A stretch of DNA of 64,000 bases, from the NCBI GenBank assembly GCA_037200685.1, contig JBBCIG010000019.1, positions 310,001-374,000 on the forward strand, read 5' to 3'. Positions 51,723 to 59,310 of this stretch are shown here, one piece after another. Made by a program: the position numbers and the translations under genes. The notes below the pieces were generated by a model. That model did no database searches, was not told where the DNA came from, and was given only the letters and a program-made list of their open reading frames with translations. Every line of letters begins with the position of its first letter. Position 1 is the first letter of the stretch. This stretch comes from JAJKIP01 sp037200685 (lineage in GTDB: Bacteria; Bacteroidota; Bacteroidia; Chitinophagales; Chitinophagaceae).

Positions 51723-51794
51723 GGATGAATAGCTCAATGGAAGAGCTGCGGCTTGTTAGGCCGATGGTTGAAAGTTCAAGTCTTTCTTCATCCG
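51723..51794 (+). tRNA. tRNA-Asn(GUU)
   Basis: Acceptor GGATGAA/TTCATCC, D-stem GCTC/GAGC, anticodon loop TTGTTAG (GUU) on a stem with one outer mismatch, T-arm GAAAGTTCAAGTCTTTC, discriminator G. Confidence 0.85.
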
Positions 51795-51798
51795 CAAT

Positions 51799-51883
51799 GG
51801 AGGGTTGGCAGAGTGGTATCGCATTGGCTTGCTAAGTCAAGGTTGGGCTAATACCCAGATAAGTTCGATTCTTACACTCTCCG
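51799..51883 (+). tRNA. tRNA-Ser(GCU)
   Basis: Class II tRNA with acceptor GGAGGGT/ACTCTCC, anticodon arm TTGGC-TTGCTAA-GTCAA (GCU), a long variable arm around GGTTGGGCTAATACCC, and T-loop TTCGATT with discriminator G. Confidence 0.88.
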
Positions 51884-51950
51884 CAACGTTTGTGATGAGT
51901 GAATTCGACGATGAGGAAAAGTGATCAGTCAATACTTGTTACAAACAAAT

Positions 51951-52023
51951 GGTGCTTTGGCAGAATGGATATATGCACCGGAGTGAAATCCCGGGGATCG
52001 TGGTTCAATTCCACGGGGCACCA
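51951..52023 (+). tRNA. tRNA-Phe(GAA)
   Basis: Acceptor GGTGCTT/GGGCACC, anticodon loop GTGAAAT (GAA) with an A-C mismatch at 31:39 and unusual base 32, T-arm CGTGGTTCAATTCCACG, discriminator A. Last gene of the main array; the 67 bp before it hold a GTTTGT/ACAAAC-closed segment that is not a recognisable tRNA. Confidence 0.75.
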
Positions 52024-52148
52024 CAAAGAATATAAAGATCAAAATTAAAAAGTAAGAAAATGAGAAAGACTTCACAGTTCATAATGAAAGCAAAAGAGCA
52101 AATGGTGCAATGGCACCGCAGTTTCCGAACGGAACAAAATAAAACATT

Positions 52149-52892
52149 ATGGACAACAAACTTATTCAACAGTACGGAGAAGATATTCTTTGTTACCGCC
52201 TGCGTACTGCCAGGCAAAAAAAGAGAATGCAGTACAAAGATTTCGACAGGCAACTGATACAATTACACAAAGAGGCGAAAGTATTATATGAACAAAAATG
52301 GAATTTGGGGTGGGAGTCGATAATTCCACCAGTACAGAAAGGTTGGAAGCGGTTTTTTGTGCTGAGAGAGGACGTAGCAAGAAGCAGGCAAGCAGAATTT
52401 TTTGAAAAGATACTCCGGAAGATCAACACCTATGAGTGGAGCTATCGAAAGAATTTTGTTGTAAGCAAAAGAAAAAAGAGGCGAAGAATTCATGTAGTGA
52501 AAGAACAAAAATTGCTGGAACCATGCGAGTGGCATTTTGTAAAACTTGGTTTTAATGTAGCTGAACAGCAAATGTTCCGCGAAGAGTGGAGTTATGGAAA
52601 ACAAAAAAAAGAGCCGGTGAAAAGGTATGTATTTAATGAACCATGGCGATTTGTATTGAGGGTAAGACCCAATATGATAACAAAAATGAGAATAAAAGAC
52701 AGTGTACTGGAATCAAGAATGAATGAAATAAACAGTTACCTGGAAAGAAATGACCTGGAATGGAAACAACGGAAATTATTAGATGGTAATTGCAGATGGC
52801 GACACCGGGATTGGGAAAAGTATAATGAGGGTTATTATTATAAAAGCTGGCCCCTTCAAAAAATATTTGATCATTTAAAAGAGGAAATATAA
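52149..52892 (+). CDS. Basic protein of unknown function in the tRNA-array locus
   Basis: The 247-residue protein (MDNKLIQQYGEDILCYRLRT) is strongly basic and rich in Arg, Lys and Trp, with SKRKKRRRIHVVKEQK in the middle and several W-rich helices (CRWRHRDWEKYNEGYYYKSW). It has no signal peptide or membrane helix. I do not recognise the family. Its charge and position between a tRNA array and an RNase H-like gene suggest RNA binding, which is inference. An overlapping shorter frame from 52060 is less convincing. Confidence 0.72.
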   Translation: MDNKLIQQYGEDILCYRLRTARQKKRMQYKDFDRQLIQLHKEAKVLYEQKWNLGWESIIPPVQKGWKRFFVLREDVARSRQAEFFEKILRKINTYEWSYRKNFVVSKRKKRRRIHVVKEQKLLEPCEWHFVKLGFNVAEQQMFREEWSYGKQKKEPVKRYVFNEPWRFVLRVRPNMITKMRIKDSVLESRMNEINSYLERNDLEWKQRKLLDGNCRWRHRDWEKYNEGYYYKSWPLQKIFDHLKEEI

Positions 52893-52912
52893 GAATCGAT
52901 AAAAACAAAACA

Positions 52913-53401
52913 ATGGAACAGGAACAACAGCAATGGCGGAAATTATCGGGCGAACGAATTAGAATTCCTATTGCCGAAGAAGTAAGTAATGTATTGGTGA
53001 AAGAAAAAGCAATGGGATATAATCTGAAAGTTTGCATCGGTACCGACAGCCAGGTAAAAGGGAAAGAAACAGAATTCGCTACCGTGATTGTATTCATCCG
53101 GAAAGGGAAAGGTGGTTTCATGTATATACACAACGAGATCACCCGGCAAAAGATGAGCGTTAAACAACGGATGCTGATGGAAGTGAATAAGAGTGTGGAA
53201 GTGGCGTATGCTCTGTGCAATATTTTTTCACGCTATAGTGTGGATATGGAAGTGCATGCCGATATCAACACTAATCCGAACTTCAAAAGCAATGATGCCC
53301 TGAAAGAAGCAATGGGTTATATCGTGGGAATGGGTTTTGCTTTCAAAGCCAAACCGGAAGCGTTTGCAAGTTCGAATTGTGCGAATAAAGTGGTGCAGTA
53401 A
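52913..53401 (+). CDS. YkuK/DUF458 RNase H-like protein
   Basis: The 162-residue protein has the DUF458 RNase H fold: VCIGTDSQVKGKETEFATVI and VFIRKGKGGFMYIHNEI at the start, VDMEVHADINTNPNFKSNDA in the middle, and IVGMGFAFKAKPEAFASSNC at the end, with conserved Asp residues that could bind metal. It starts 21 bp after the basic protein, so the two are probably co-transcribed. A nuclease acting on tRNA-related RNA is plausible but unproven. Confidence 0.85.
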   Translation: MEQEQQQWRKLSGERIRIPIAEEVSNVLVKEKAMGYNLKVCIGTDSQVKGKETEFATVIVFIRKGKGGFMYIHNEITRQKMSVKQRMLMEVNKSVEVAYALCNIFSRYSVDMEVHADINTNPNFKSNDALKEAMGYIVGMGFAFKAKPEAFASSNCANKVVQ

Positions 53402-53417
53402 AAGTTCTTTTAAATAT
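53400..53417 (+). repeat. Direct repeat element ahead of the structured RNA region
   Basis: AAAAGTTCTTTTAAATAT, the near-identical partner of the element at 51053-51071. It overlaps the ykuK stop codon. Confidence 0.5.
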
Positions 53418-53430
53418 TGTTGATATTTTG

Positions 53431-53547
53431 TGTCAACGGAAGAGTTCTGCTAACGCGGAAACGGGAAATGGCATGTTGACAGCAAACCGGGTTTGTGTTT
53501 CAAAGAAGCACAACAGTGCAGCGGTAGTAACTGGCTGTATGCTGTTG
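53431..53547 (+). ncRNA. Structured RNA segment: three consecutive hairpins
   Basis: TGTCAAC/GTTGACA closes a 51-nt element with an inner TTCTGC-TAAC-GCGGAA hairpin. CAAAC-CGG-GTTTG follows at 53483-53495, then a long hairpin CAACAG...CTGTTG (53511-53547) with inner TGCAGC/GCTGTA. No protein frame is convincing. Together with the next two entries it looks like part of one structured transcript. Confidence 0.5.
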
Positions 53548-53567
53548 CATCAATGTGTATCTCCCGC

Positions 53568-53647
53568 TGTTTACCTGGCAACAGGTTTGTAGGTTCGAGT
53601 CCTACTCCCGGAAACGGGATGGCGAAAGGGTATACGCAAACACAAGC
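53568..53647 (+). other. Permuted class II tRNA-like module A
   Basis: In order: TGTTT, a variable-arm-like hairpin CCTG-GCAA-CAGG, a perfect T-arm GTAGGTTCGAGTCCTAC, acceptor strand TCCCG, tetraloop GAAA, complementary strand CGGGA, then U8 and a D-arm GCGAAAGGGTATACGC, then AAACA. AAACA can pair with the first TGTTT as an anticodon stem. This is the element order of a tRNA whose ends have been joined and whose break lies in the anticodon loop. The acceptor stem has only 5 bp. Confidence 0.5.
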
Positions 53648-53724
53648 GCAGGTTCGAATCCTGCTCTGACTGTAACGTCGGATAGCTCAGGTGGTTAGAG
53701 CACTACACTGATAATGTAGAGGAT
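53648..53724 (+). other. Permuted tRNA-Ile(GAU)-like module B
   Basis: A perfect T-arm GCAGGTTCGAATCCTGC is followed by TCTGAC, loop TGTAAC, and GTCGGA, which pairs with TCTGAC over 6 bp. The canonical TAGCTCAGGTGGTTAGAGC D-arm, a complete anticodon arm CTACA-CTGATAA-TGTAG (GAU) and AGGATC variable loop come next. All parts of a tRNA are present within 77 nt but in the order 3' half then 5' half. It may be a permuted tRNA gene, a decoy, or a relic of array recombination. Confidence 0.55.
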
Positions 53725-53998
53725 CAAAGAAGTACATCGCTTCTATAAAAATGATGGTCAAATAAAAGTTGGTGTTGCTGACCGGCGAAGGCGATGTCAT
53801 GTTGAGTTTGTCGAAACATGCACGCCGGGCAATCCGGTAAACACTTGCAGGCAGATCAGTCATCACAGGCATTGCATCATTTTATGATAAGAAACTATTA
53901 GACTTGTTTTGATAGCGGACGATTGGTAAACTGTTGGGATTAATATGCTGACAATCTGCTTCCGTGGATGCGGGATGGAAAGCAACACTGACTTTTCT
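53725..53998. other. Intergenic stretch with one long hairpin
   Basis: CCGGCG (53782-53787) and CGCCGG (53823-53828) enclose CATGTTGAGTTTGTCGAAACATG, itself self-complementary. No gene is seen; short frames here are not protein-like. Confidence 0.45.
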
Positions 53999-54076
53999 AA
54001 AATGCTGAATAGAGAACAGAAAGATGAACGGAGCGTCGCAACGGAAGTTGATAGTAGCAATGCAGTTGGGGTAGAT
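53999..54076 (+). repeat. Dispersed repeat family A, copy 8 (inverse partner of copy 9)
   Basis: AAAATGCTGAATAGAGAACA, GATGAACGGAGCGTCGCAAC and TTGATAGTAGCAATGCAGTT identify the copy. It lies 17 bp before the slipin start, and copy 9 lies in inverse orientation just after the slipin stop. Confidence 0.8.
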
Positions 54077-54093
54077 AATAAAAATTTTAAAAA

Positions 54094-54525
54094 ATGAAAA
54101 AGGTAAAAGTAAATGCCTACCAGGTGGGTTTGGTATTTAAACGGGGCGAGTACCAGCGTATGTTGCTGGCGGGTACTTATTGGTTTTGGAAAAATGAATT
54201 GGTGCAGTTGTACGATATCACCAAACCATTCGTAGCGCCGATCGAATTGAACATCCTGTTGCAGGATGAAGCGCTGGCCGACATACTGCATGTGGTGGAA
54301 GTAAAAGATAATGAGATCGTGTTGCAATACGAGAATGGTTTGCTGAAGCAGGTATTGACTGCGGGCCGTTATACTTATTGGAAGAGTGTAGTGCGATATG
54401 ATTTTGTTCGTGCTGATATCAGCAAGATCGATATCACTGAAAACATCGACCGTGCTACTTTGCTGAGCAAGCAAAGGATGATTGTGATTTGTGAGATTTT
54501 CCCAATCATCCTAAAAATCTCATAA
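54094..54525 (+). pseudogene. Slipin (SPFH/band 7) family protein, truncated
   Basis: The frame gives 143 residues beginning MKKVKVNAYQVGLVFKRGEY and continues LLAGTYWFWKNELVQLYDIT, the N-terminal domain of a Bacteroidota slipin of about 370 residues. Homology ends near TENIDRATLLSK. The remaining residues (QRMIVICEIFPIILKIS) are encoded by an intergenic repeat. The SPFH core is therefore lost. Intact relatives are membrane scaffold proteins often encoded with RtcB. The fragment is bracketed by inverted family A repeats. Confidence 0.8.
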
Positions 54526-54545
54526 ATCCCAGTTCAGAAATTTAT

Positions 54546-54615
54546 GAGCCCAGCGACAGTGCTACTGGCATCGTCTGTTGCGTCGCACACTTGTACGTTC
54601 GGTAATTCTATTGGG
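54546..54615 (-). repeat. Dispersed repeat family A, copy 9
   Basis: On the minus strand it contains AAGTGTGCGACGCAACAGAC and GCCAGTAGCACTGTC, a diverged copy in inverse orientation to copy 8. A separate AAATCTCATAAATCCCAGTT element, also seen in reverse near 10.9 kb, lies immediately to its left. Confidence 0.7.
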
Positions 54616-54715
54616 CGTTACTGGAAAAGTTTTAATATTTCTTAATTTCTCAAAAATTAAGTTTACGAACAGATTGAATAGTTTCATAGTTTTCAAGGAG
54701 GAGAAAAAATTAAAG

Positions 54716-54895
54716 ATGGCATCAAAAAAGCAAACAGATTTAGAAAAAATTGGTAGGTCTATTGGATATTTAAGACAGTTTTCAACAAAACAAATTTTGT
54801 ATAACCTGAGTTTTTTTACGAATATGCCTTTGCATATTAAGAAGGCATACAAAGCTGTATTGAAAGAAAGAAGAATTATTAATAAGCACTTTTAA
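54716..54895 (+). CDS. Small basic protein upstream of rtcB
   Basis: The 59-residue frame MASKKQTDLEKIGRSIGYLR, QFSTKQILYNLSFF and KAYKAVLKERRIINKHF is basic and helical. It is preceded by AAGGAGGAG about 11 bp upstream and ends 28 bp before rtcB. An in-frame extension upstream runs through repeat DNA and is not counted. No family recognised; it could be an RtcB-associated small protein or chance. Confidence 0.45.
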   Translation: MASKKQTDLEKIGRSIGYLRQFSTKQILYNLSFFTNMPLHIKKAYKAVLKERRIINKHF

Positions 54896-54923
54896 AGAGA
54901 ATGTTTTTATAAGAAAAGAGATT

Positions 54924-56372
54924 ATGAGCAAATTAAAATTAACAGGAAAAGAATTACGCACCATCGGCTACCCGGAAGGACCGGTCATAAGCGTAGCTAT
55001 GAACGTGATGCAAAAAAATTACAAGCATCACACGAAGGAGGAAGTAATGGAAATTTTACAAAAAGTATTGGCAAGCCCAATAGAATATAAAGGTGATGCG
55101 GTGCTGGCATTGATAGCAGAACAATTGTTGCCAAAGCCGTCAACTGAAGGTGCGGAGATTTCATTAAACCAAACCGGTATCCAGTTCAATGTATTCGGAC
55201 AAGAACATATTGAAGAAGGCGCCATGCACCAAATGTACATGGCTGCAAAATTGCCGGTGGCAGTGGCGGGAGCATTGATGCCCGATGCACACAGCGGATA
55301 TGGATTGCCGATTGGTGGTGTACTGGCAACAGAAAACGCCGTCATTCCTTATGGAGTGGGAGTGGATATCGGTTGTCGCATGTGCCTGAGCATTTTTGAT
55401 ATTGATTCAAAAGAACTGGTGCAAAAAGAATCGTATTTCGCAAGAGAGATCAATGAAGCTACGTTGTTTGGAAGCGGTCAGCAATTTGACCATGCATCAA
55501 ACCATGAAGTAATGGAGAATGAATTATTTTATCAATTACCATTATTAAAAAATCTGCACGGCCGTGCCTGGAAACAATTAGGTTCATCCGGTTCAGGTAA
55601 TCACTTTGTTGAGTTTGGTGTAGTAGAGATTGCGGAGAAAGATACAGTGCTGGGTATTAATGCCGGAAACTATGTAGGATTATTGTCTCACTCCGGTTCC
55701 CGTGCATTGGGCGCTAACATTGCAAACTATTATACCAAACTTGCGATCAGTAAAAGACGTTTGACACAGGAAGCAAAAAACCTGGCTTGGTTAACACTCG
55801 ATGAAGAAGAAGGAATGGAATATTGGCTGGCGATGAACCTGGCCGGTGATTATGCCGCTGCCTGTCACCATATCATTCATGCAAAGATTGCAAAGCAGTT
55901 GGGGCGGAAACCAATAAAGATGGTAGAGAACCACCACAACTTTGCATGGAAAGAAAAATGGGAGGGTAAAGATGTGATCGTTCATCGTAAAGGTGCAACA
56001 CCTGCCGGTCAGAATGTGTTAGGAATTATTCCCGGTTCTATGACGGCGGATGGATTTATTGTAAAAGGTAAAGGAGAACCAGCGGCTGTTAATTCCGCAT
56101 CGCATGGTGCCGGAAGAAAGATGAGCCGTACAAGGGCCATCGCATCAGTGACAGATAAACAGTTTAAAGATGAGCTGAAAAAGTTTGGTATAAAGTTACT
56201 GGGCGGTGGATTGGATGAATCTCCTTTTGCGTATAAAGACATTCACGTAGTGATGCAATCACAAAAAGCATTAGTAGATGTGGTGGGAAAGTTTACGCCA
56301 AAGATTGTGAAGATGGATGGAGCGAAACATAAGAGTTGGGGAAAGAAGAGGGATGAAGTGGCTGGGGAATAA
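54924..56372 (+). CDS. rtcB: RtcB-family RNA-splicing/repair ligase
   Basis: The 482-residue ligase joins RNA 2',3'-cyclic phosphate or 3'-phosphate ends to 5'-OH ends using GTP and manganese. Family blocks are MPDAHSGYGLPIGGVLATE, GVGVDIGCRMCLSIF (metal Cys), GSSGSGNHFVEFG, LLSHSGSRALG, VENHHNFAW, HRKGATPA and NSASHGAGRKMSRTRA with the guanylated His. It lies downstream of a slipin fragment and a tRNA array, a context consistent with repair of cleaved tRNA. No archease gene is present in the window. Confidence 0.95.
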   Translation: MSKLKLTGKELRTIGYPEGPVISVAMNVMQKNYKHHTKEEVMEILQKVLASPIEYKGDAVLALIAEQLLPKPSTEGAEISLNQTGIQFNVFGQEHIEEGAMHQMYMAAKLPVAVAGALMPDAHSGYGLPIGGVLATENAVIPYGVGVDIGCRMCLSIFDIDSKELVQKESYFAREINEATLFGSGQQFDHASNHEVMENELFYQLPLLKNLHGRAWKQLGSSGSGNHFVEFGVVEIAEKDTVLGINAGNYVGLLSHSGSRALGANIANYYTKLAISKRRLTQEAKNLAWLTLDEEEGMEYWLAMNLAGDYAAACHHIIHAKIAKQLGRKPIKMVENHHNFAWKEKWEGKDVIVHRKGATPAGQNVLGIIPGSMTADGFIVKGKGEPAAVNSASHGAGRKMSRTRAIASVTDKQFKDELKKFGIKLLGGGLDESPFAYKDIHVVMQSQKALVDVVGKFTPKIVKMDGAKHKSWGKKRDEVAGE

Positions 56373-56380
56373 CTATAATA

Positions 56381-56416
56381 AAATAGCTCATGGCTTATGT
56401 CATGAGCTATTTTTTA
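56381..56416. terminator. Bidirectional terminator between rtcB and the TonB receptor
   Basis: AAATAGCTCATG and CATGAGCTATTT form a 12-bp stem around an 8-base loop, flanked by T runs on both strands. It serves the two convergent genes. Confidence 0.88.
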
Positions 56417-56443
56417 TTTCAACTAATAATTATTTATCAGAAA

Positions 56444-59206
56444 TTAAATCCAACCTTCGCAAACATCCGCATACCATTGCCACCCCATTTGCACTGCATC
56501 CCAGGGGCCGCCGGTTTCATTGTTGAAAGCCCAGCCTCTTGCTAATGGATTGATGCCGAGGTCAGGGTGTACGTTGAAAATATTATCAACACCAAGATTG
56601 AATGAGGTTTTTTTACTGCACTTAATGCCTACATACAGATCGGTGACCAGCTTACCACTATAATTATATTGATCGGGAACATATTTAGTGGCATCGGCGT
56701 CTGAAGGGACCATAGGATTAATACCGAGACCATCTTCACCATATCCTAATAAAGTTAATTTACCGAAGTAAGTGAGACGTGTGCCAATATTAAATTTATT
56801 GATCCCGTATTCTAAATTAAAAGCAAATTTCGTTTTAGGCGCTGATGCGAGTACAAAAGCTCTTTCCCTGTCACTGAAAAAAGTGGAACGGTGATCTTGC
56901 GAATCATCCAGCTTGTCAGGTGTATTCACTTTATTGATCTTCATCTCCTGGACATTACCAGTAAACAATGCTTTGAAATTATGTTTTCCAAAACGCTTAT
57001 TGTATTCAACGACCAGGTCAATCCCTTTATTAGTAGTATTGACCGCATTGGAGAAAAATTGCGCAAGGCTTACGTTCAGGTTTCTCATCGCGGCGATCAG
57101 TACAGGATTTAATGAATTGTCATCTACGCTGAACTGGCCGGAAAGAACTATCCTGTCTTTTACTTTTACCCAATAACCGTCAACTGTAATACTCAATTCT
57201 CTTAGTGGCTTCCAAACAAATCCTAAACTTGCGTTCAATGATTTTTCCTGTTTCAGATCAGGAATGCCCGCAGCTTTGGTGATAGGACTATAATTCGGTG
57301 CGATTTTTACTTCCACAATATTGCCACCTTGTACCGTGGTGAATGTAGAACTGAAATTTATTTGAGCGAGTGATGGCGCCCTGAATCCCGTACTAAATGA
57401 TCCACGGATATTCAATTTTTCGGATGCTTTAAAACGAGCGGCTAATTTTCCATTGAACGTAGATCCAAAATCACTGTAATGCTCATAGCGGAAAGCAAGA
57501 TCGGCGAGAAATGATTTGGTAATATCCCATTCACCATCCGCATACAATCCAATCACGGAGCGATTATCGGTTACTTCATCATTGGGTTGATAGCCGGGGA
57601 AGCCCTGTGAGCCCGTGGCCTTGCCACCTGCGGGATTATAATTTTTATAAGATGCCGCTTCACCGGAAAAAAGTTTGTAACGTTCATAACGGAATTCACC
57701 ACCCAACGCCAGGTTGAAATCATTGGTCAGCTCTTTGCTGACATTGAGGTTTGTTGTGTTTTGTAAGAAATTAAATCCGCCATCATCAAAATGTGTTTGA
57801 AAGTAGCCGAGTGATGCATTGTAGGTTTTATCACCATAAAAATGAAAACCGTTTCTTCCTGTTGCATTACTGACATCCCAGTTCCAGTCGTTTTGCATTT
57901 TGCCTTTAACGCCGGCGACAAATGATAGATCTTTTATCCTGGTTTGAATGTGGGGGTTATAAAATATTTCACCATCAGATGCTTTCCTCATAATATCCAC
58001 ATCATATATTAATGCACCGGAAGTTGTAGTGGGAAAGCGGTCAGGTCTTGCAGAAAAATTTCTTGTAAAGGCGTACGCATCTGAACCTTTCGCATTGAAT
58101 CCACCAAAAGAATAAAAGCTGGTGCTGCCCGTTGTGAAAGGAATTTCCGCATTATACATTACACCACCGCCCATCAATGAACCATCACCATGGGCACGGC
58201 GATAAACATTGGTGTACATAAAATCATCTTTTGTATCATCGGTTTCCAATGCCTGGCGGTACGTTTTCATTTGGCGGATGAAATTGCCGGTGAAATTGAT
58301 AAAGCCCCCTTTTTTACCAAGTGCTACACCGTAATTGCCATTAAAGTTGAACGTATTTCCATCGATGGCTTTACCATATATATACTGTCCTTGTTCTTTT
58401 TTAAAGAAAGGATTGTATTTATGATCATAATACCCGCTGTAGCCAATATCGCCGGTAAATTTATTGACCGACTTTTTCAATATAATATTGATAACACCGG
58501 CCATCGCATCAGAGCCATATTGAGCGGAGGCGCCATCACGTAATATTTCCACACGGTCAATAGCGCCGATAGGAATAGCGCTGAGATCGGTGCCGGAACT
58601 ACCACGACCTCTTGTACCAAACACGGCGACAAAAGCAGTTTGATGCCTGCGCTTACCATTTATTAATACCAATGTTTGATCGGGGCCTAATCCACGAAGT
58701 GTAGCCAGGTCAATATGATCGGCGCCATCGCTGCCGCTTTGCTTATTATAATTAAATGAAGGAGCGGCATAATTCAATATCGAAGTAATATCCGATCTGC
58801 CTGTAGATATCGATGCCTGTGCGACGTTGACAACATCTACCGGTACCGCCGTTTCTGTTTTTACCCTTCCGCCGCGGCGGGAACCAATCACCACGATCTG
58901 GCTGAGTTCTTCAGCAGCAGGTTCAAAACTGATTTGAACAGAGCTGCGGTTATTAATATTAATTGTAAAAGTGGCATACCCGATACGGCTGATCATTAAC
59001 ATATCAGTTGGCCCGGCTTTGATAGAAAAGGAACCGTTTACATCTGTAACTGTTCCTACGCTGGTAGATTGAACCAGCACGGAAGCGCCAACTACGGGTT
59101 CGTTTGTTTTTGCATCCGTCACTTTACCAGTAACAGTTTGGGCAAATAAAAAATAGCTGACCGAAATGGCCACTATTGTCAATAGTGTTTTTTTCAGGTG
59201 TCTCAT
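56444..59206 (-). CDS. TonB-dependent outer-membrane receptor
   Basis: The 920-residue protein starts MRHLKKTLLTIVAISVSYFL and has a signal peptide ending FAQ. A CarboxypepD_reg domain (VTGKVTDAKTNEPVVGASVL) and a plug (VPVDVVNVAQASISTGRSDI, GLGPDQTLVLINGKRRHQTA, VEILRDGASAQYGSDAMAGV) follow. The large barrel ends in ADVCEGWI rather than the usual aromatic C-terminus. It resembles receptors for siderophores or small ligands, and no SusD gene is adjacent. The reading frame extends 95 codons further upstream only by translating a family A repeat, so the ATG at 59206 is used. Confidence 0.92.
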   Translation of the reverse strand: MRHLKKTLLTIVAISVSYFLFAQTVTGKVTDAKTNEPVVGASVLVQSTSVGTVTDVNGSFSIKAGPTDMLMISRIGYATFTININNRSSVQISFEPAAEELSQIVVIGSRRGGRVKTETAVPVDVVNVAQASISTGRSDITSILNYAAPSFNYNKQSGSDGADHIDLATLRGLGPDQTLVLINGKRRHQTAFVAVFGTRGRGSSGTDLSAIPIGAIDRVEILRDGASAQYGSDAMAGVINIILKKSVNKFTGDIGYSGYYDHKYNPFFKKEQGQYIYGKAIDGNTFNFNGNYGVALGKKGGFINFTGNFIRQMKTYRQALETDDTKDDFMYTNVYRRAHGDGSLMGGGVMYNAEIPFTTGSTSFYSFGGFNAKGSDAYAFTRNFSARPDRFPTTTSGALIYDVDIMRKASDGEIFYNPHIQTRIKDLSFVAGVKGKMQNDWNWDVSNATGRNGFHFYGDKTYNASLGYFQTHFDDGGFNFLQNTTNLNVSKELTNDFNLALGGEFRYERYKLFSGEAASYKNYNPAGGKATGSQGFPGYQPNDEVTDNRSVIGLYADGEWDITKSFLADLAFRYEHYSDFGSTFNGKLAARFKASEKLNIRGSFSTGFRAPSLAQINFSSTFTTVQGGNIVEVKIAPNYSPITKAAGIPDLKQEKSLNASLGFVWKPLRELSITVDGYWVKVKDRIVLSGQFSVDDNSLNPVLIAAMRNLNVSLAQFFSNAVNTTNKGIDLVVEYNKRFGKHNFKALFTGNVQEMKINKVNTPDKLDDSQDHRSTFFSDRERAFVLASAPKTKFAFNLEYGINKFNIGTRLTYFGKLTLLGYGEDGLGINPMVPSDADATKYVPDQYNYSGKLVTDLYVGIKCSKKTSFNLGVDNIFNVHPDLGINPLARGWAFNNETGGPWDAVQMGWQWYADVCEGWI

Positions 59207-59310
59207 AAGTATTATTTGAATGGAAATTAATAAGTAATCTGATTGCTTCGATAAAATGAAGTGTATTTTTATTTCTACGGGAGAAAGCTGTAGTATAATC
59301 AAATGCACTT

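Noticed and set aside
52060..52257. Sixty-five-codon frame starting MRKTSQFIMKAKEQ
   Set aside because: It overlaps the longer 247-residue gene in another frame, and its second half is less protein-like. It may be a short leader but I cannot support it.
50264..53401. Prophage remnant
   Set aside because: The tRNA array and tiny membrane frames look phage-like, but no capsid, tail, terminase, integrase or replication gene is present, so the term is not justified.
53431..53724. Transfer-messenger RNA (ssrA)
   Set aside because: A T-arm is present but there is no GGGG-type 5' end, no tag-peptide frame ending in ALAA and no paired 3' CCA end.
53863..54474. Long minus-strand frame opposite the slipin gene
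   Set aside because: It is the shadow of the slipin coding strand and the flanking repeat; the plus-strand translation has clear slipin homology.
54578..54715. N-terminal extension of the small protein before rtcB
   Set aside because: The extra codons run through the end of a family A repeat; the ATG at 54716 behind a ribosome binding site is more plausible.
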